Assembly (NCBI GenBank): GCA_020633435.1
Contig: JACKDP010000004.1
Coordinates: 310,001 to 374,000 of the forward strand
Length of the DNA: 64,000 nt
Source of the DNA: Myxococcales bacterium
Lineage (GTDB): Bacteria > Myxococcota_A > Bradymonadia > UBA7976 > UBA1532
Direction of reading: 5' to 3'
The translations under genes and the position numbers were made by a program. Below are positions 41,364 to 50,564 of this stretch, one piece after another. The notes under the pieces were generated by a model. It was not told where the DNA came from, searched no databases, and saw only the letters and a program-made list of their open reading frames with translations. The number at the start of each line of letters is the position of its first letter. Position 1 is the first letter of the stretch.

Positions 41364-42833
41364 ATGACGACCACGATGACCACCGCGCGCGCCTGGCTGG
41401 CGGCCGCGGCCCTGACGCTCGCCTTCGGCTGCACCGAAGACAACGACGCGGCCGGCGACCCGGACGGCGGCGGCGGCCAGGGCGGTGGCGCCGACGCCGG
41501 CGGACCCGGCGGCATGGGCGGCGAAGGCGGCGAGGGCGGCGTCGGCGGCCAGGCCGGCATGGGCGGCGCCGGCGGCGAAGGCGGCATGGGCGGCGTCGGT
41601 GGCGTCGGCGGCGTCGGCGGCGTCGGCGGCGGCGGCCCCACCCCATGCGACCTCGCCTGCGCGAACCTCGGCGACTGCGCGGCCGAGATCTGCACCGACC
41701 TCGGCCCCGGCGACGCGGCCACCGTGCAGACGCTCTGCGCGGCGGGCTGCGCGGCCAACCCGTCCTTCGCCCCCGTCGCCAACGGCACCGAAACCTGTAA
41801 TGATCTCGTAGCCTTCGCGCGCCAGACCCTCGACCCGGCCTTCGAGCGCCTCTGCGAAGCCGACCCCTCGGTGGTGCCCGCCGTGCCCGAGTGCGAGGCC
41901 TTCGGCGCCCGCTTCTCGGAGTGCCTCGTGGCCGCCTGCCCGGCCATCGCCGGCACCGACGAGGTCCTCGCCCGCGGCTACACCCACGTCTGCAACGAGC
42001 TCGCGGCCACCGGCCAGCTCAGCCCGGCCGACGCCGGCGCCCTGGGGGCCGCCCGCTGCGACTCCCCCGCCCTGGCCGGGATCATCGACCAGCAGGTCAA
42101 CGGCGACCTCGCCGCCTTCTGCGCCGACGGCCCCGTCAACGACCTGGACGTCTGCGAGGCCGGCTGCGCCGAGCTCGCCCCCTGCGTCCCGCCCGACTCC
42201 GAGGGCGCCGCCCTGCGCGACCTGGACCGCTGCGCCCTGTTCTGCCTGCAGACGCCCACCTTCTCGGAGGAGGTCTGGCGGTGCGCGGCCGCCGCCCCGG
42301 AGTGCGGCGCCGTGTTCCAGTGCCTCCAGCAGACGCCGGATCCCGGCCCCGCCCCCGAGGTGCCCGCCTGCGGGCCCTTCGGCGAGCGCGTGGCGGGCTG
42401 CGTCGTCGAGACGTGCGAGCGGGCGGCCGACCTCGCCGACGGCGTGGCCGCCTTCGCCCGCCTGCTCTGCAACGGCCAGGTGGCCGGCGGCACCCCCGCC
42501 GAGCGCTTCACCGCGGCGGCCGAGGCCGGCTGCGGCGACGAGCTGACGGCCGGCTACACCACCTACCTGACCGTCGACACCCCCGCCGCCGAGGACGACG
42601 GTCCCCTGGCCCTGCTCTGCGCCGAGGGGCCCCTGCAGGACCCGGCCCTCTGCGCCGAGGCCTGCCCGCAGCTCGGCCCCTGCATCGGCCCCGAGGACGA
42701 TGGCGCCGCCCTGCGCGACCCCGACATCTGCCTGTACTACTGCGCCATCAGCCCCGACGTGCCCACCGCCACCTGGCAGTGCATCGCCGAGCAGCAGGCC
42801 TGCGACGGCGTCTACGGCTGCTTCGGCGGCTGA
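41364..42833 (+). CDS. Cys-rich lipoprotein with Gly-rich linker and internal duplication
   Basis: This encodes 489 residues. The signal (AWLAAAALTLAFGC) is followed by a Gly-rich GGMGGEGG linker of about 50 residues. The rest holds evenly spaced Cys pairs in helical segments. Two halves are clearly duplicated: LAAFCADGPVNDLDVCEAGC with EGAALRDLDRCALFCLQTP, and LALLCAEGPLQDPALCAEAC with DGAALRDPDICLYYCAISP. Disulfide-stabilised surface lipoproteins of this type are frequent in Myxococcota and have no known function. The 3' end overlaps the end of aroC by 22 bp. Confidence 0.82.
   Translation: MTTTMTTARAWLAAAALTLAFGCTEDNDAAGDPDGGGGQGGGADAGGPGGMGGEGGEGGVGGQAGMGGAGGEGGMGGVGGVGGVGGVGGGGPTPCDLACANLGDCAAEICTDLGPGDAATVQTLCAAGCAANPSFAPVANGTETCNDLVAFARQTLDPAFERLCEADPSVVPAVPECEAFGARFSECLVAACPAIAGTDEVLARGYTHVCNELAATGQLSPADAGALGAARCDSPALAGIIDQQVNGDLAAFCADGPVNDLDVCEAGCAELAPCVPPDSEGAALRDLDRCALFCLQTPTFSEEVWRCAAAAPECGAVFQCLQQTPDPGPAPEVPACGPFGERVAGCVVETCERAADLADGVAAFARLLCNGQVAGGTPAERFTAAAEAGCGDELTAGYTTYLTVDTPAAEDDGPLALLCAEGPLQDPALCAEACPQLGPCIGPEDDGAALRDPDICLYYCAISPDVPTATWQCIAEQQACDGVYGCFGG
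41488..41637 (+). repeat. Gly-rich minisatellite (GGxGGx linker)
   Basis: Imperfect 9-18 bp units such as ggcggcgtcggcggc encode GGMGGEGGEGGVGG-type sequence immediately after the lipobox. All units are in frame. Same class of linker as at 2055 and 49903. Confidence 0.75.
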
Positions 42834-43918
42834 AGCGCCCCGCCCCGCAGGGCCTCCAGCCGCAGGGCGTGATCCGCGAGCGTCAGCAGCATCGCCGCCT
42901 CCACCAGCGGCACCGCCCGGGGCAGCACGCAGGGATCGTGGCGCCCCTCGTTGCGGAACGTCACCGCCTCCCCCGCCCGCGTCACCGTCTGCTGCGGCTG
43001 GAAGTGCGTCGACACCGGCTTGAACGCCGCCCGGATGACGACGGGCGCCCCCGAGCTGATGCCCCCGAGCACCCCGCCGGCCCGGTTCGTCGTCGTCGTG
43101 ACGCGGCCGTCGACCTGGGCGAAGGCGTCGTTGTGGGCGCTGCCGCGCAGGCGCGTGCCCGCGAAGCCGCTGCCGATCTCGAAGCCCTTGCACGCCGGCA
43201 GCGACAGGCACGCCTTGGCCAGATCGGCGTCCAGCTTGTCGAAGACCGGATCCCCCAGGCCCGCCGGCACCCCGCGCGCGACGCAGGTCACCACGCCGCC
43301 CACCGTGTCCCCCTCGCGGCGGGCCTGCTCGATGAGCGCGATCATCGCCGCCGCGGCCGTCGGATCGGGGCAGCGCACCGGCGTCGCCTCCACGGCCGCC
43401 CGGTCGACGGCCTCGGCGTCCACCGCCGCCGCCACGTCCGCCACCGTGTCGACCCAGCCGACCACCTCGATGCCGTAGCGCGCCTGCAGCCACTGCCGCG
43501 CGACGCCGGCCGCGGCCACCCGCGCCGCCGTCTCGCGGGCGCTGGCGCGGCCCCCCCCGCGGTGGTCGCGCAGGCCGTAGCGGGCCTCGTACGTGAAGTC
43601 CGCGTGCCCCGGCCGGTACAGGGCCTCGACCCCGTCGTACGACCGTGACCTCGCGTCTTCATTGAAGAAAACCAGCGCGATGGGGGTGCCGGTGGTGCGC
43701 CCCTCGAAGAGCCCCGAGAGCACCTGCACCCGGTCGGCCTCCTTGCGCGGCGTCGTCAGCGCGCTCTGCCCGGGGCGCCGCCGATCCAGATCCGCCTGCA
43801 GCGCCTCCAGGTCGAGGGCGAGGCCCGGCGGGCAGCCCTCGATGACGCAGCCCAGGGCCACGCCGTGGGACTCCCCGAAGGTGGTGACCGCGAAGAGCTG
43901 GCCGGTGTGGCTGCCCAT
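42812..43918 (-). CDS. aroC: Chorismate synthase
   Basis: This encodes 368 residues from the ATG at 43918. It makes chorismate from 5-enolpyruvylshikimate-3-phosphate using reduced FMN, the last shikimate step. VTTFGESHGVALGCVIEGCP is signature 1. RPGHADFTYEARYGLRDHRG and GGGRASARETAARVAAG-type sequence form signature 2. The C-terminal stretch with TFRNEGRHDPCVLPRAVP is signature 3, with the conserved RHDPC. It starts exactly where the E1-alpha gene stops (TGATG), so it is translationally coupled to it. The tail overlaps the opposing lipoprotein gene by 22 bp. Confidence 0.95.
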   Translation of the reverse strand: MGSHTGQLFAVTTFGESHGVALGCVIEGCPPGLALDLEALQADLDRRRPGQSALTTPRKEADRVQVLSGLFEGRTTGTPIALVFFNEDARSRSYDGVEALYRPGHADFTYEARYGLRDHRGGGRASARETAARVAAAGVARQWLQARYGIEVVGWVDTVADVAAAVDAEAVDRAAVEATPVRCPDPTAAAAMIALIEQARREGDTVGGVVTCVARGVPAGLGDPVFDKLDADLAKACLSLPACKGFEIGSGFAGTRLRGSAHNDAFAQVDGRVTTTTNRAGGVLGGISSGAPVVIRAAFKPVSTHFQPQQTVTRAGEAVTFRNEGRHDPCVLPRAVPLVEAAMLLTLADHALRLEALRGGALQPPKQP

Positions 43919-44994
43919 CAGCCGTAGACGCCGTCGGCGACGGTGGCGGGATCCGGCGCGCTCGCCTCCCGCCGCGCCAGGGCGGTGGCGGCGGCGGCCT
44001 CCAGCTCGGCCTCCACCTCGGCCTCGATGGCCGCCAGCGTCTCGACCGCCACGCCTCTCTGGGTCTGCAGCCAGACCTCGTAGGTGCCGATGGGATCCCG
44101 CTTGCCCCAGGCCGCGTACGTCTGGGCGTCGAAGAGCTGCCGCGCCTCGCGCTCGTCGTGGGTGGCGTGGCCTCCCATGCGGAACGTGCGCGCCACCAGG
44201 ATGACGGGCCCCGCCCCGGCCCGGCACCGCGCCGCCGCGTAGGCCGTCGCCGCGTAGCAGTCGAGCACGTGGTTGCCATCCACCTCGAGGACGGGGCAGC
44301 CATAGGCCGCGCCATAGGCCATGAAGTCGCCCGTGAAGCCCTCCCGCGTGCCCAGGGCCACCTGGTTGTCCTGCACGACGCAGATGAGGGGCACCTGCGC
44401 CGCCGCCGCGACCCGCAGGCCCTCATGGACCGCGCCGGTGGCCGTCGAGCCGTCCCCCGTCCAGACCAGCGCCACCCGCGGCTCCTTGCGCAGCTTGAAG
44501 GCCAGCGCCGCCCCGGCCATCACCGGCACCACGTCGCCCACATGGCTGATGGGCGGGATGACGCCGCGCGCCGGATCGCCGATGTGCATGTCGCGGCCGC
44601 CCGTGAGGGTGTCCGTCGTGCCCAGGTAGGCCGCGAAGCAGGCCACCGGATCCACCCCCCGCGCCAGCAGCGCCCCGGCGTTGCGGATCATCGGCGAGAC
44701 GACGTCCTCGGCCCCGAGCGCCGCGCAGGCGCCGATCGTCACGGCCTCCTCCCCGGCCCCGAGCCACGCCTTGCTGATGACGCCCTGCTTCACCCAGCGC
44801 TTGAGCTGGATGTCGTGCAGCCGCGCGGCCACCAGGCCGCGGTACAGATCGAGGAGCGCCGGCAGCTCCAGGGCCCCGATGAGGCCGGCCCGCGTGGGCT
44901 CCGCCCGGGTGCGGGCGTCCCAGGCGCGCTGCACCTCGGGATCGGGCTGCCAGTCGACGTACTCGGGGAACTCGTAGGCGGGGTAGCGCTTCAT
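43918..44994 (-). CDS. Thiamine-diphosphate-dependent 2-oxoacid dehydrogenase E1 alpha subunit
   Basis: This encodes 358 residues. GEEAVTIGACAALGAEDVVS, GGRDMHIGDPARGVIPPISH, WTGDGSTATGAVHEGL and CVVQDNQVALGT form the thiamine diphosphate site; the motif runs GDG to NQ rather than the usual NN. TFRMGGHATHDE matches the phosphorylation-loop region of E1 alpha. It decarboxylates a 2-oxoacid (pyruvate or branched-chain) together with an E1 beta partner. No E1 beta, E2 or E3 lies nearby; the only linked gene is aroC. The substrate cannot be decided. The ATG at 44994 was chosen as the first one giving the family N-terminus. Confidence 0.88.
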   Translation of the reverse strand: MKRYPAYEFPEYVDWQPDPEVQRAWDARTRAEPTRAGLIGALELPALLDLYRGLVAARLHDIQLKRWVKQGVISKAWLGAGEEAVTIGACAALGAEDVVSPMIRNAGALLARGVDPVACFAAYLGTTDTLTGGRDMHIGDPARGVIPPISHVGDVVPVMAGAALAFKLRKEPRVALVWTGDGSTATGAVHEGLRVAAAAQVPLICVVQDNQVALGTREGFTGDFMAYGAAYGCPVLEVDGNHVLDCYAATAYAAARCRAGAGPVILVARTFRMGGHATHDEREARQLFDAQTYAAWGKRDPIGTYEVWLQTQRGVAVETLAAIEAEVEAELEAAAATALARREASAPDPATVADGVYG

Positions 44995-45108
44995 GGCGAC
45001 CGGTCTACCGCAGGGGCCGCGCCGGGTAAAGCCACCGGCGGTCGCCGGGTTGTGGCCAGCCGCCTCCGTGCTTACCGTGGCGCCCGTCTGTGACTCCTGG
45101 AGGCCCCG

Positions 45109-46008
45109 ATGAACGGCAAGGACCTGTACGGCATCCTCGGCGTGCCGAAGACCGCGAACGCCGCCGAGATCAAGAAGGCGTACCGCGCGCTCGCCCAGCA
45201 GTTTCACCCCGATCGCAACCCCGACAACCCGGCGGCCGAGGAGCGGTTCAAGGAGGTCTCCGCGGCCTTCGCCGTCCTGGGCGACGAGGAAAAGCGCAAA
45301 CTTTACGATGAGTTCGGGCCGGACGGCCTGCGCGACGGCTTCGACGCCAACGCCGCCCGCAACTACCAGCGCTGGGCGGGCCAGGGCGGCCGGGGCGCCC
45401 AGGGCTTCGACTTCTCCAACCTGGGCGGCCTCGGGGGCTTCGGCGATCTGGAGGAGCTGCTGGGCGGCCTCTTCGGCGGCGGCGGCTTCGGCGGGCGCCG
45501 CGGCGGCATGCACGCCCGCGGCCACGACATGGAGGGCGAGATCACCCTCAGCGTCCGACAGGCCATCGAGGGCACCGAGGTCTCCGTCCAGGGCAAGCGC
45601 GTGCGCGTCCCCGCCGGCGTCACCGACGGCCAGCGCATCCGCCTGCGCGGCCAGGGGGGCGCGGGGCCCGCGGGCGCCGGCGACCTCGTCCTCACCGTGC
45701 GCCTGGCCGACGCCCCGGGCTTCCAGCGCGACGGCGACGATCTGACGCTGGATCTGCCGCTGAAGGTGTCCGAAGCGGTGCTCGGCGCCAAGGCCGAGGT
45801 GCCGACGCCCGAGGGCGGCACCCTCACCCTGACCATCCCCGCCGGCAGCCAGAGCGGGCGCAAGCTGCGCGTTCGCGGGCGTGGCCTCCCCACGAAGGGT
45901 GGCCGCGGCAACCTGTACGTCCGGCTCATGATCCAGGTGCCCACGGGCGACGCCGAGGGCCTGCGGGCCGCGGCCGAGGCGCTCGACGCGTTCTACCCAC
46001 CCGGCTGA
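45109..46008 (+). CDS. DnaJ/CbpA-like J-domain co-chaperone
   Basis: This encodes 299 residues. The J domain (residues about 4-70) has the HPD motif in FHPDRNPDNP. A Gly/Phe-rich region (GGLGGFGDLEELLGGLFGGG) follows, then a two-barrel C-terminal peptide-binding domain (ITLSVRQAIEGTEVSVQGK, VRVPAGVTDGQRIRLRGQG, LTIPAGSQSGRKLRVRGRGL). There is no CxxCxGxG zinc domain, so it is a type II (CbpA-like) co-chaperone stimulating DnaK. It stands alone; upstream 44995-45108 holds nothing notable. Confidence 0.93.
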   Translation: MNGKDLYGILGVPKTANAAEIKKAYRALAQQFHPDRNPDNPAAEERFKEVSAAFAVLGDEEKRKLYDEFGPDGLRDGFDANAARNYQRWAGQGGRGAQGFDFSNLGGLGGFGDLEELLGGLFGGGGFGGRRGGMHARGHDMEGEITLSVRQAIEGTEVSVQGKRVRVPAGVTDGQRIRLRGQGGAGPAGAGDLVLTVRLADAPGFQRDGDDLTLDLPLKVSEAVLGAKAEVPTPEGGTLTLTIPAGSQSGRKLRVRGRGLPTKGGRGNLYVRLMIQVPTGDAEGLRAAAEALDAFYPPG

Positions 46009-46081
46009 CACACAGGCGGCGCCAACTCGACACCGCACCGCGATTGCTCCCCACGCGCGGAGACGGTACAACCCCCGGCAC

Positions 46082-47887
46082 ATGATCGCTGTCCTGCCCG
46101 TCCTGCTGGCCCTGCTCCCCACCCCTGCGCTGGAGGGGGGCACATGGCTCACCACCCCCGGCCCCGCGGGCGAGCACGCCGTGGCGGCGCTGGCCCAGGG
46201 GGGTGACGGCGCCCTGTACGCGGCCGGCCGCGGCTTCGTGTATCGCATGGCCCCCGGCCAGGCCTGGGAGGCCGTCGGCTGGTACGTGCCCCAGCTGAGC
46301 TGGGACGCCGAGCGCGGCTTCGACGCCACCGGCCCCTTCCCGCCGGCCTTCCTGCAGCGCTTCGAGGACGACCTCGACGCCGCCCTGGAGGCCCGCCTGG
46401 GCCTGGAGGCCGACGCCGAGGGTCTGTCGGAGGACGTCGTCCTCGATCTCATCGAGGAGCATGCCTCCGAGCCCGATCCGCGGCCGGAGAGCCCCTACGC
46501 CGTCGCCCGCATGATCACGGCCCCGGACGGCGTCTGGCTCGGCACCGGCGGCGGCCTCTTCCGCGCCTCCGCCAGCGGGGTGCGTGGGCCCGTCAACACG
46601 CTCTGGCCCATCCTCGACGTCACCGCCACCGACCGCGAGGTCGTGGCCGCCACCCCGGACGGCGTCTATCGCATCACCCCGCAGAAAACCGAGCGCTGGC
46701 GCCAGTTTACGGCCACCAGCCTGGCGCGCGTCGACGGCCGCACGGCCTTCGTCTCGGAGGGCGTGGCCTGGTGGGATGACGGCCAGGTCGGCCCGCGCAA
46801 GCTGCCCACGCCCACGGGCGTGCCCCAGGCCATCGCCAGCGGCGGCGACGTCCTCTGGGTGGCCACCGACCTCGCCATCTACCGGCGCGAGGGCGAGGCC
46901 TTCACGCTCTGCCCGCGCATCCCCGAGACGCCCCACCGCCTCATGAGCACCGGCGATCTGCTCATCGCCGTGGGCGATCAGACGCTCTATGCCACCGATC
47001 GGACCTGCTCGCGCTGGCGCGCCCACGACGCACCCTGGCTGGGCGGGCTGCGCTTCACCGACGTGGCCTGGTCGCCCGCCGGCCTCTGGGGCGCCACCAC
47101 CGAGGGCGTCTTCCTGCTGGCCCCGCGCGACCGCGACCTGACGGCCGCCACCGAGGTGGAGGGCCTCAAGCGCCGCCTCGCCGCGATGCCCACGCTCGAC
47201 AGCCTGTACCAGGCCGCCCTGGAGCACATGGCGCTCGACCCGGCCACCACCGGCTACGGCAGCCGGCCGGCCTGGCGCAACCTGCTGCCCGAGGTGCGGC
47301 TCGTCGCCGTCACCAACCCCTTCCGCGGCGAGATCAAGCCCACCCTCGCCGGCGGCACGCCCCGCATCGAGACGGAGCCGCCGGGGGACTACGTGCAGGT
47401 GATGGCGCTGTGGAAGATCAACTTCGACTTCCTCACGCTCCTCCTCGACAGCGAGGCCTCGGCCGAGGCCCTCGGCGTCGACTCGGACGAGGCCGTCGAT
47501 CCCTTCGCCGCCGAGCTGGTGGCCGATGAGCGCATCGCCCGCCTCTCCACCGAGGACCTCGACCAGGACGTCGGCCAGGAGGCCCTCGTCTCGGTGGAGC
47601 TGCCCGCGGACGAGGAGGTCGATCCGCTGGCCGTCGACGAGGCGGCCCTGAGCCTCCTCGTGGCCGAGCGCAGCCAGCTCCGCCGCGACCGCATCTCGCT
47701 GTTCCAGGAGCTGCGCCGCCTCTACAAGGAGCGGCTGCGCCTCATGTATCGCATCCACACCACGCGATCCGCCGAGGTGGATCCGGTGGATCTGCTGCGG
47801 CTCGCCGAGCTCGATGCCCGCCTCGACACCTACACCGGGGGTGCCTTCACCCAGGCCCTCGGCGCCCAATCACCAGGAGCCCGATGA
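46082..47887 (+). CDS. Exported propeller-like protein with a C-terminal domain shared with the next gene
   Basis: This encodes 601 residues. An N-terminal signal-like segment (MIAVLPVLLALLPTPALEGG) is followed by blade-like repeats to about residue 370 (AVAALAQGGDGALYAAGRGF, MITAPDGVWLGTGGGLFRAS, LLIAVGDQTLYATDR, TDVAWSPAGLWGATTEGVF). This resembles the ligand-binding propellers of two-component sensors, but no kinase is attached. The C-terminal part (NLLPEVRLVAVTNPFRG, VMALWKINFDFLTLLL, LRRDRISLFQELRRLYKERL, AELDARLDTYTGGAFTQALG) is a strand plus coiled-coil module that recurs in the downstream gene, with which it overlaps by 4 bp. Function unknown. Confidence 0.72.
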   Translation: MIAVLPVLLALLPTPALEGGTWLTTPGPAGEHAVAALAQGGDGALYAAGRGFVYRMAPGQAWEAVGWYVPQLSWDAERGFDATGPFPPAFLQRFEDDLDAALEARLGLEADAEGLSEDVVLDLIEEHASEPDPRPESPYAVARMITAPDGVWLGTGGGLFRASASGVRGPVNTLWPILDVTATDREVVAATPDGVYRITPQKTERWRQFTATSLARVDGRTAFVSEGVAWWDDGQVGPRKLPTPTGVPQAIASGGDVLWVATDLAIYRREGEAFTLCPRIPETPHRLMSTGDLLIAVGDQTLYATDRTCSRWRAHDAPWLGGLRFTDVAWSPAGLWGATTEGVFLLAPRDRDLTAATEVEGLKRRLAAMPTLDSLYQAALEHMALDPATTGYGSRPAWRNLLPEVRLVAVTNPFRGEIKPTLAGGTPRIETEPPGDYVQVMALWKINFDFLTLLLDSEASAEALGVDSDEAVDPFAAELVADERIARLSTEDLDQDVGQEALVSVELPADEEVDPLAVDEAALSLLVAERSQLRRDRISLFQELRRLYKERLRLMYRIHTTRSAEVDPVDLLRLAELDARLDTYTGGAFTQALGAQSPGAR

Positions 47888-48546
47888 TGCGTCGCCTGCT
47901 CGCCCGTGTTCGCCCGCTCGTGGGGGGCCTCGTCCTGCCCGCCTGCCTCCTCGCCGCCCCCGCCGCTCTGGCCCAGGCCCCTGACGGCAAGGCCCGCGAG
48001 CTGCTGGCCCGCTTCGACGGCGAGCCGACGGTCAACCAGGTGCAGCGCGCCGCCCTCGACTACGCGGCCATGCACCCCGAGCTCTTCGACAACATGCGGA
48101 CGCGCACCCGCACCCGCGCGCTGCTGCCCGACCTCTCCGTCCAGGTCACCAAGGACCTCGACGACGAGTCGCGCAGCGTCACCAGCTTCACGCTCGACTC
48201 CAACAACACCACCCGCGCCGAGAAGGTGTCGGCCACGGAGACCAAGGACGACGGCCTCCAGGTCCGCGGCGAGGTGCGCTGGAAGCTGGGTGACCTGGTC
48301 TTCAACAGCCAGGAGACGGCCGTCGCCCGCGAGAACCGGTACTCCGCCAAGGAGCGCCAGAAGCTGCTGCAGACGGTGACCCAGGTGTACTTCGAGCGCC
48401 GCCGCGCCCAGCTCGACCTGCTGCTCTCGCCGCCGGCCGAGGCCGGGGCCCGCGCGCTCGCCGAGCTCAAGATCGCCCAGCTCACCGGGGAGCTGGACGC
48501 CCTGACCGGGGGCCGCTTCTCGCGGCTGGTGGCGGGCGAGAAGTAG
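47884..48546 (+). CDS. Exported protein paralogous to the upstream gene's C-terminal module
   Basis: This encodes 220 residues. The signal peptide is VLPACLLAAPAALA before QAPDG. RALLPDLSVQVTKD, QVRGEVRWKLGDLVFNSQ, RQKLLQTVTQVYFERRRAQL and LTGELDALTGGRFSRLV align in order with the C-terminal module of the preceding gene. The long basic helix is likely a coiled coil, and the layout vaguely recalls a TolC-like alpha/beta hairpin, which I cannot confirm. It overlaps the preceding gene by 4 bp, so the two are probably co-expressed and may interact. Confidence 0.75.
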   Translation: MMRRLLARVRPLVGGLVLPACLLAAPAALAQAPDGKARELLARFDGEPTVNQVQRAALDYAAMHPELFDNMRTRTRTRALLPDLSVQVTKDLDDESRSVTSFTLDSNNTTRAEKVSATETKDDGLQVRGEVRWKLGDLVFNSQETAVARENRYSAKERQKLLQTVTQVYFERRRAQLDLLLSPPAEAGARALAELKIAQLTGELDALTGGRFSRLVAGEK

Positions 48547-48593
48547 ATCGGCCCGACACGGTAGGCTGCGGGGGCGACGGGGAGGGACGGGAA

Positions 48594-50564
48594 GTGCGGC
48601 GGATCAGCGTATGGATGGTGGTGCTGGTGGGCCTCTTCGGCTGTGACGAGGAGCAGTGCCCGACGGGGGAGGCCTGTGACAAGGCCTGCCAGCCCGGCGA
48701 GGGCGCGCTCTGCGTGGCCGAGGGCATCTGCTCCTGCGTGCCCGGCGGCATGCTGCCTGATGGCGGCGTCGGCGGCGCAGGGGGCGGCGCAGGCGGGGCC
48801 AACGGCTGCGCCGCGGCGGCCCCCGGCGACCTCGTCATCAACGAGGTCATGATCGACGGCGAGGGCGCCGACGACCCCACCGAGTTCATCGAGCTGGTCA
48901 ACACCCGCGACACCCCCGTGTCGCTGCGGGGCATCAAGATCACCTCGAACAAGGGCGAGGATCAGGCGGATCGCGTATTGTTTTCGGGGGGTTGCATGCC
49001 CGCCCACGGCGCGGTCGCCATGTTCCACGAGGAGGCCGCCTGGATCTGGGAGCCGGTGCCGGAGCCCCGCCCGACCTTCGAGATCAAGGCCTACGCCTTC
49101 AGCAACTCGGCCGACATCGCCTTCGAGATCCGCGACGCCGCCGGCGTCGAGATCGATCGGGCCTTCGGCGCCGCGGCCCTCATCGACGAGGGCATCAGCG
49201 CCACCCGCTCGCCCCAGCTCACCGGCCCCCTGGCCCCGCACGTCGAGGTCTCGCCCACCGGCGCGAAGCTCTCGCCGGCCCGCTGCGCCAACGGCGGCAC
49301 CTTCGCCATGAGCTGCAACGACGGCAACGGCGGCATGGGGGGCATGGGCGGCATGGGCGGCGCCGGTGGCATGGGCGGCGGCATGCCCCCGGCCTGTGAC
49401 CCGCCCGGCGTCGACGAGCTGGTCATCAACGAGGTCCTCATCGACGGCCTCGCCCCCGAGGAGACCACCGAGTTCATCGAGCTGGTCAACACGGCGGCCC
49501 GCCCCGTGGCGGTGGCCGGCCTGTCCATCCACTCCACCAGCGGCGCCTCGCTGCGCGAGCGCGTGCGGCTGACGGGCGGCTGCCTGCCGGCCCGCAGCGC
49601 CATCGCCATCTTCCGCGACGGCCACAGCCTGAGCCACCCGGAGGAGCTGGCGCCCATCACCTACAGCGACATCAGCTACGGGTTCTCCAACAGCGGCGCC
49701 TTCACCTTCGAGCTGCGCGGCCCGGCCATGGAGGTGCTCAACACCTTCTCGGGCACCGGCAGCGAGGACAGCGACGGCGAGAGCGTGACCCGCAACCCCG
49801 AGCTGCTGGGCGGCGCCGTCGGCCACCTCGACGTCTCCGTGGACCGGGCCTCCCCCGCCCGCTGCGCCAACGGCGGCACCTTCGCGGCCTTCTGCGAGGA
49901 TGGCGGCATGGGCGGCGCCGGCGGCATGGGCGGCATGGGCGGCGCCGGCGGCATGGGTGGCATGAGCGGCGCTGGCGGCATGGGCGGCATGGGCGGCGCC
50001 GGCGGCATGGGTGGCATGGGCGGCGCCGGCGGCGTCATGCCCGATCCCTGCCGGCCCGCGGGCCAGGGCGATCTGCGCATCAACGAGGCCTTCATCGACC
50101 CCGTCGGCAGCGACACCGGCGTCGAGTTCGTCGAGATCGTGAACACCGCCGGCGAGCCCATCGACCTGGCCGGCATCATCCTGCAGACGAACAACAGCGG
50201 CGGCGCCCCCACGGATCGCATCACCTTCCGCGGCGGCTGCCTGGCCGTCGACGGCAGCCTGCTCATCCGCGGCCCCGCGGCGGGCTGGGTCCTCGACCCG
50301 GCCCCCGTCCGCCCCCTCGACACCACCGGCAGCCTGAGCCTCGTGAACTCCGCCGACGTGCTCCTCCGCCTGGTCCGCAACGGCCAGGAGGTCGACACGC
50401 TGGCCGCCGCGCGGGCGCTCATCATCGAAGGCGAGAGCATCAACCGCAGCCCCGACCTGGCGGCCCCCGTGGCCCGCCACACCGAGGTCGCCCCCGGCGT
50501 CCTCAACTCGCCCGGCACCTGCGCCAACGGCCGGCGCTTCGCCGACGGGTGCCAGGCCCAGTGA
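48594..50564 (+). CDS. Lipoprotein with three lamin-tail domains
   Basis: This encodes 656 residues from a GTG start preceded by GGGAGGGACGGG. The signal MRRISVWMVVLVGLFGC bears the lipobox, then a small Cys-rich region. Three lamin-tail domains begin at GDLVINEVMIDGEGADDPTE, DELVINEVLIDGLAPEETTE and GDLRINEAFIDPVGSDTGVE, each ending in an RCANGGTFA/TCANGRRFA signature. They are separated by GGMGGAGG linkers. Repeated lamin-tail domains suggest a surface adhesive or matrix-binding protein. The stop overlaps the GTG of the ComEC-like gene (GTGA), which suggests shared function. Confidence 0.87.
   Translation: MRRISVWMVVLVGLFGCDEEQCPTGEACDKACQPGEGALCVAEGICSCVPGGMLPDGGVGGAGGGAGGANGCAAAAPGDLVINEVMIDGEGADDPTEFIELVNTRDTPVSLRGIKITSNKGEDQADRVLFSGGCMPAHGAVAMFHEEAAWIWEPVPEPRPTFEIKAYAFSNSADIAFEIRDAAGVEIDRAFGAAALIDEGISATRSPQLTGPLAPHVEVSPTGAKLSPARCANGGTFAMSCNDGNGGMGGMGGMGGAGGMGGGMPPACDPPGVDELVINEVLIDGLAPEETTEFIELVNTAARPVAVAGLSIHSTSGASLRERVRLTGGCLPARSAIAIFRDGHSLSHPEELAPITYSDISYGFSNSGAFTFELRGPAMEVLNTFSGTGSEDSDGESVTRNPELLGGAVGHLDVSVDRASPARCANGGTFAAFCEDGGMGGAGGMGGMGGAGGMGGMSGAGGMGGMGGAGGMGGMGGAGGVMPDPCRPAGQGDLRINEAFIDPVGSDTGVEFVEIVNTAGEPIDLAGIILQTNNSGGAPTDRITFRGGCLAVDGSLLIRGPAAGWVLDPAPVRPLDTTGSLSLVNSADVLLRLVRNGQEVDTLAAARALIIEGESINRSPDLAAPVARHTEVAPGVLNSPGTCANGRRFADGCQAQ
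49903..50034 (+). repeat. Gly/Met-rich minisatellite between lamin-tail domains 2 and 3
   Basis: About 130 bp of in-frame units (ggcggcatgggcggcgcc and variants) encode GGMGGAGGMGGMSGAGG. A shorter tract of the same kind lies at 49327-49383 between domains 1 and 2. The near-identity of units points to recent slippage or unequal exchange. Confidence 0.78.
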
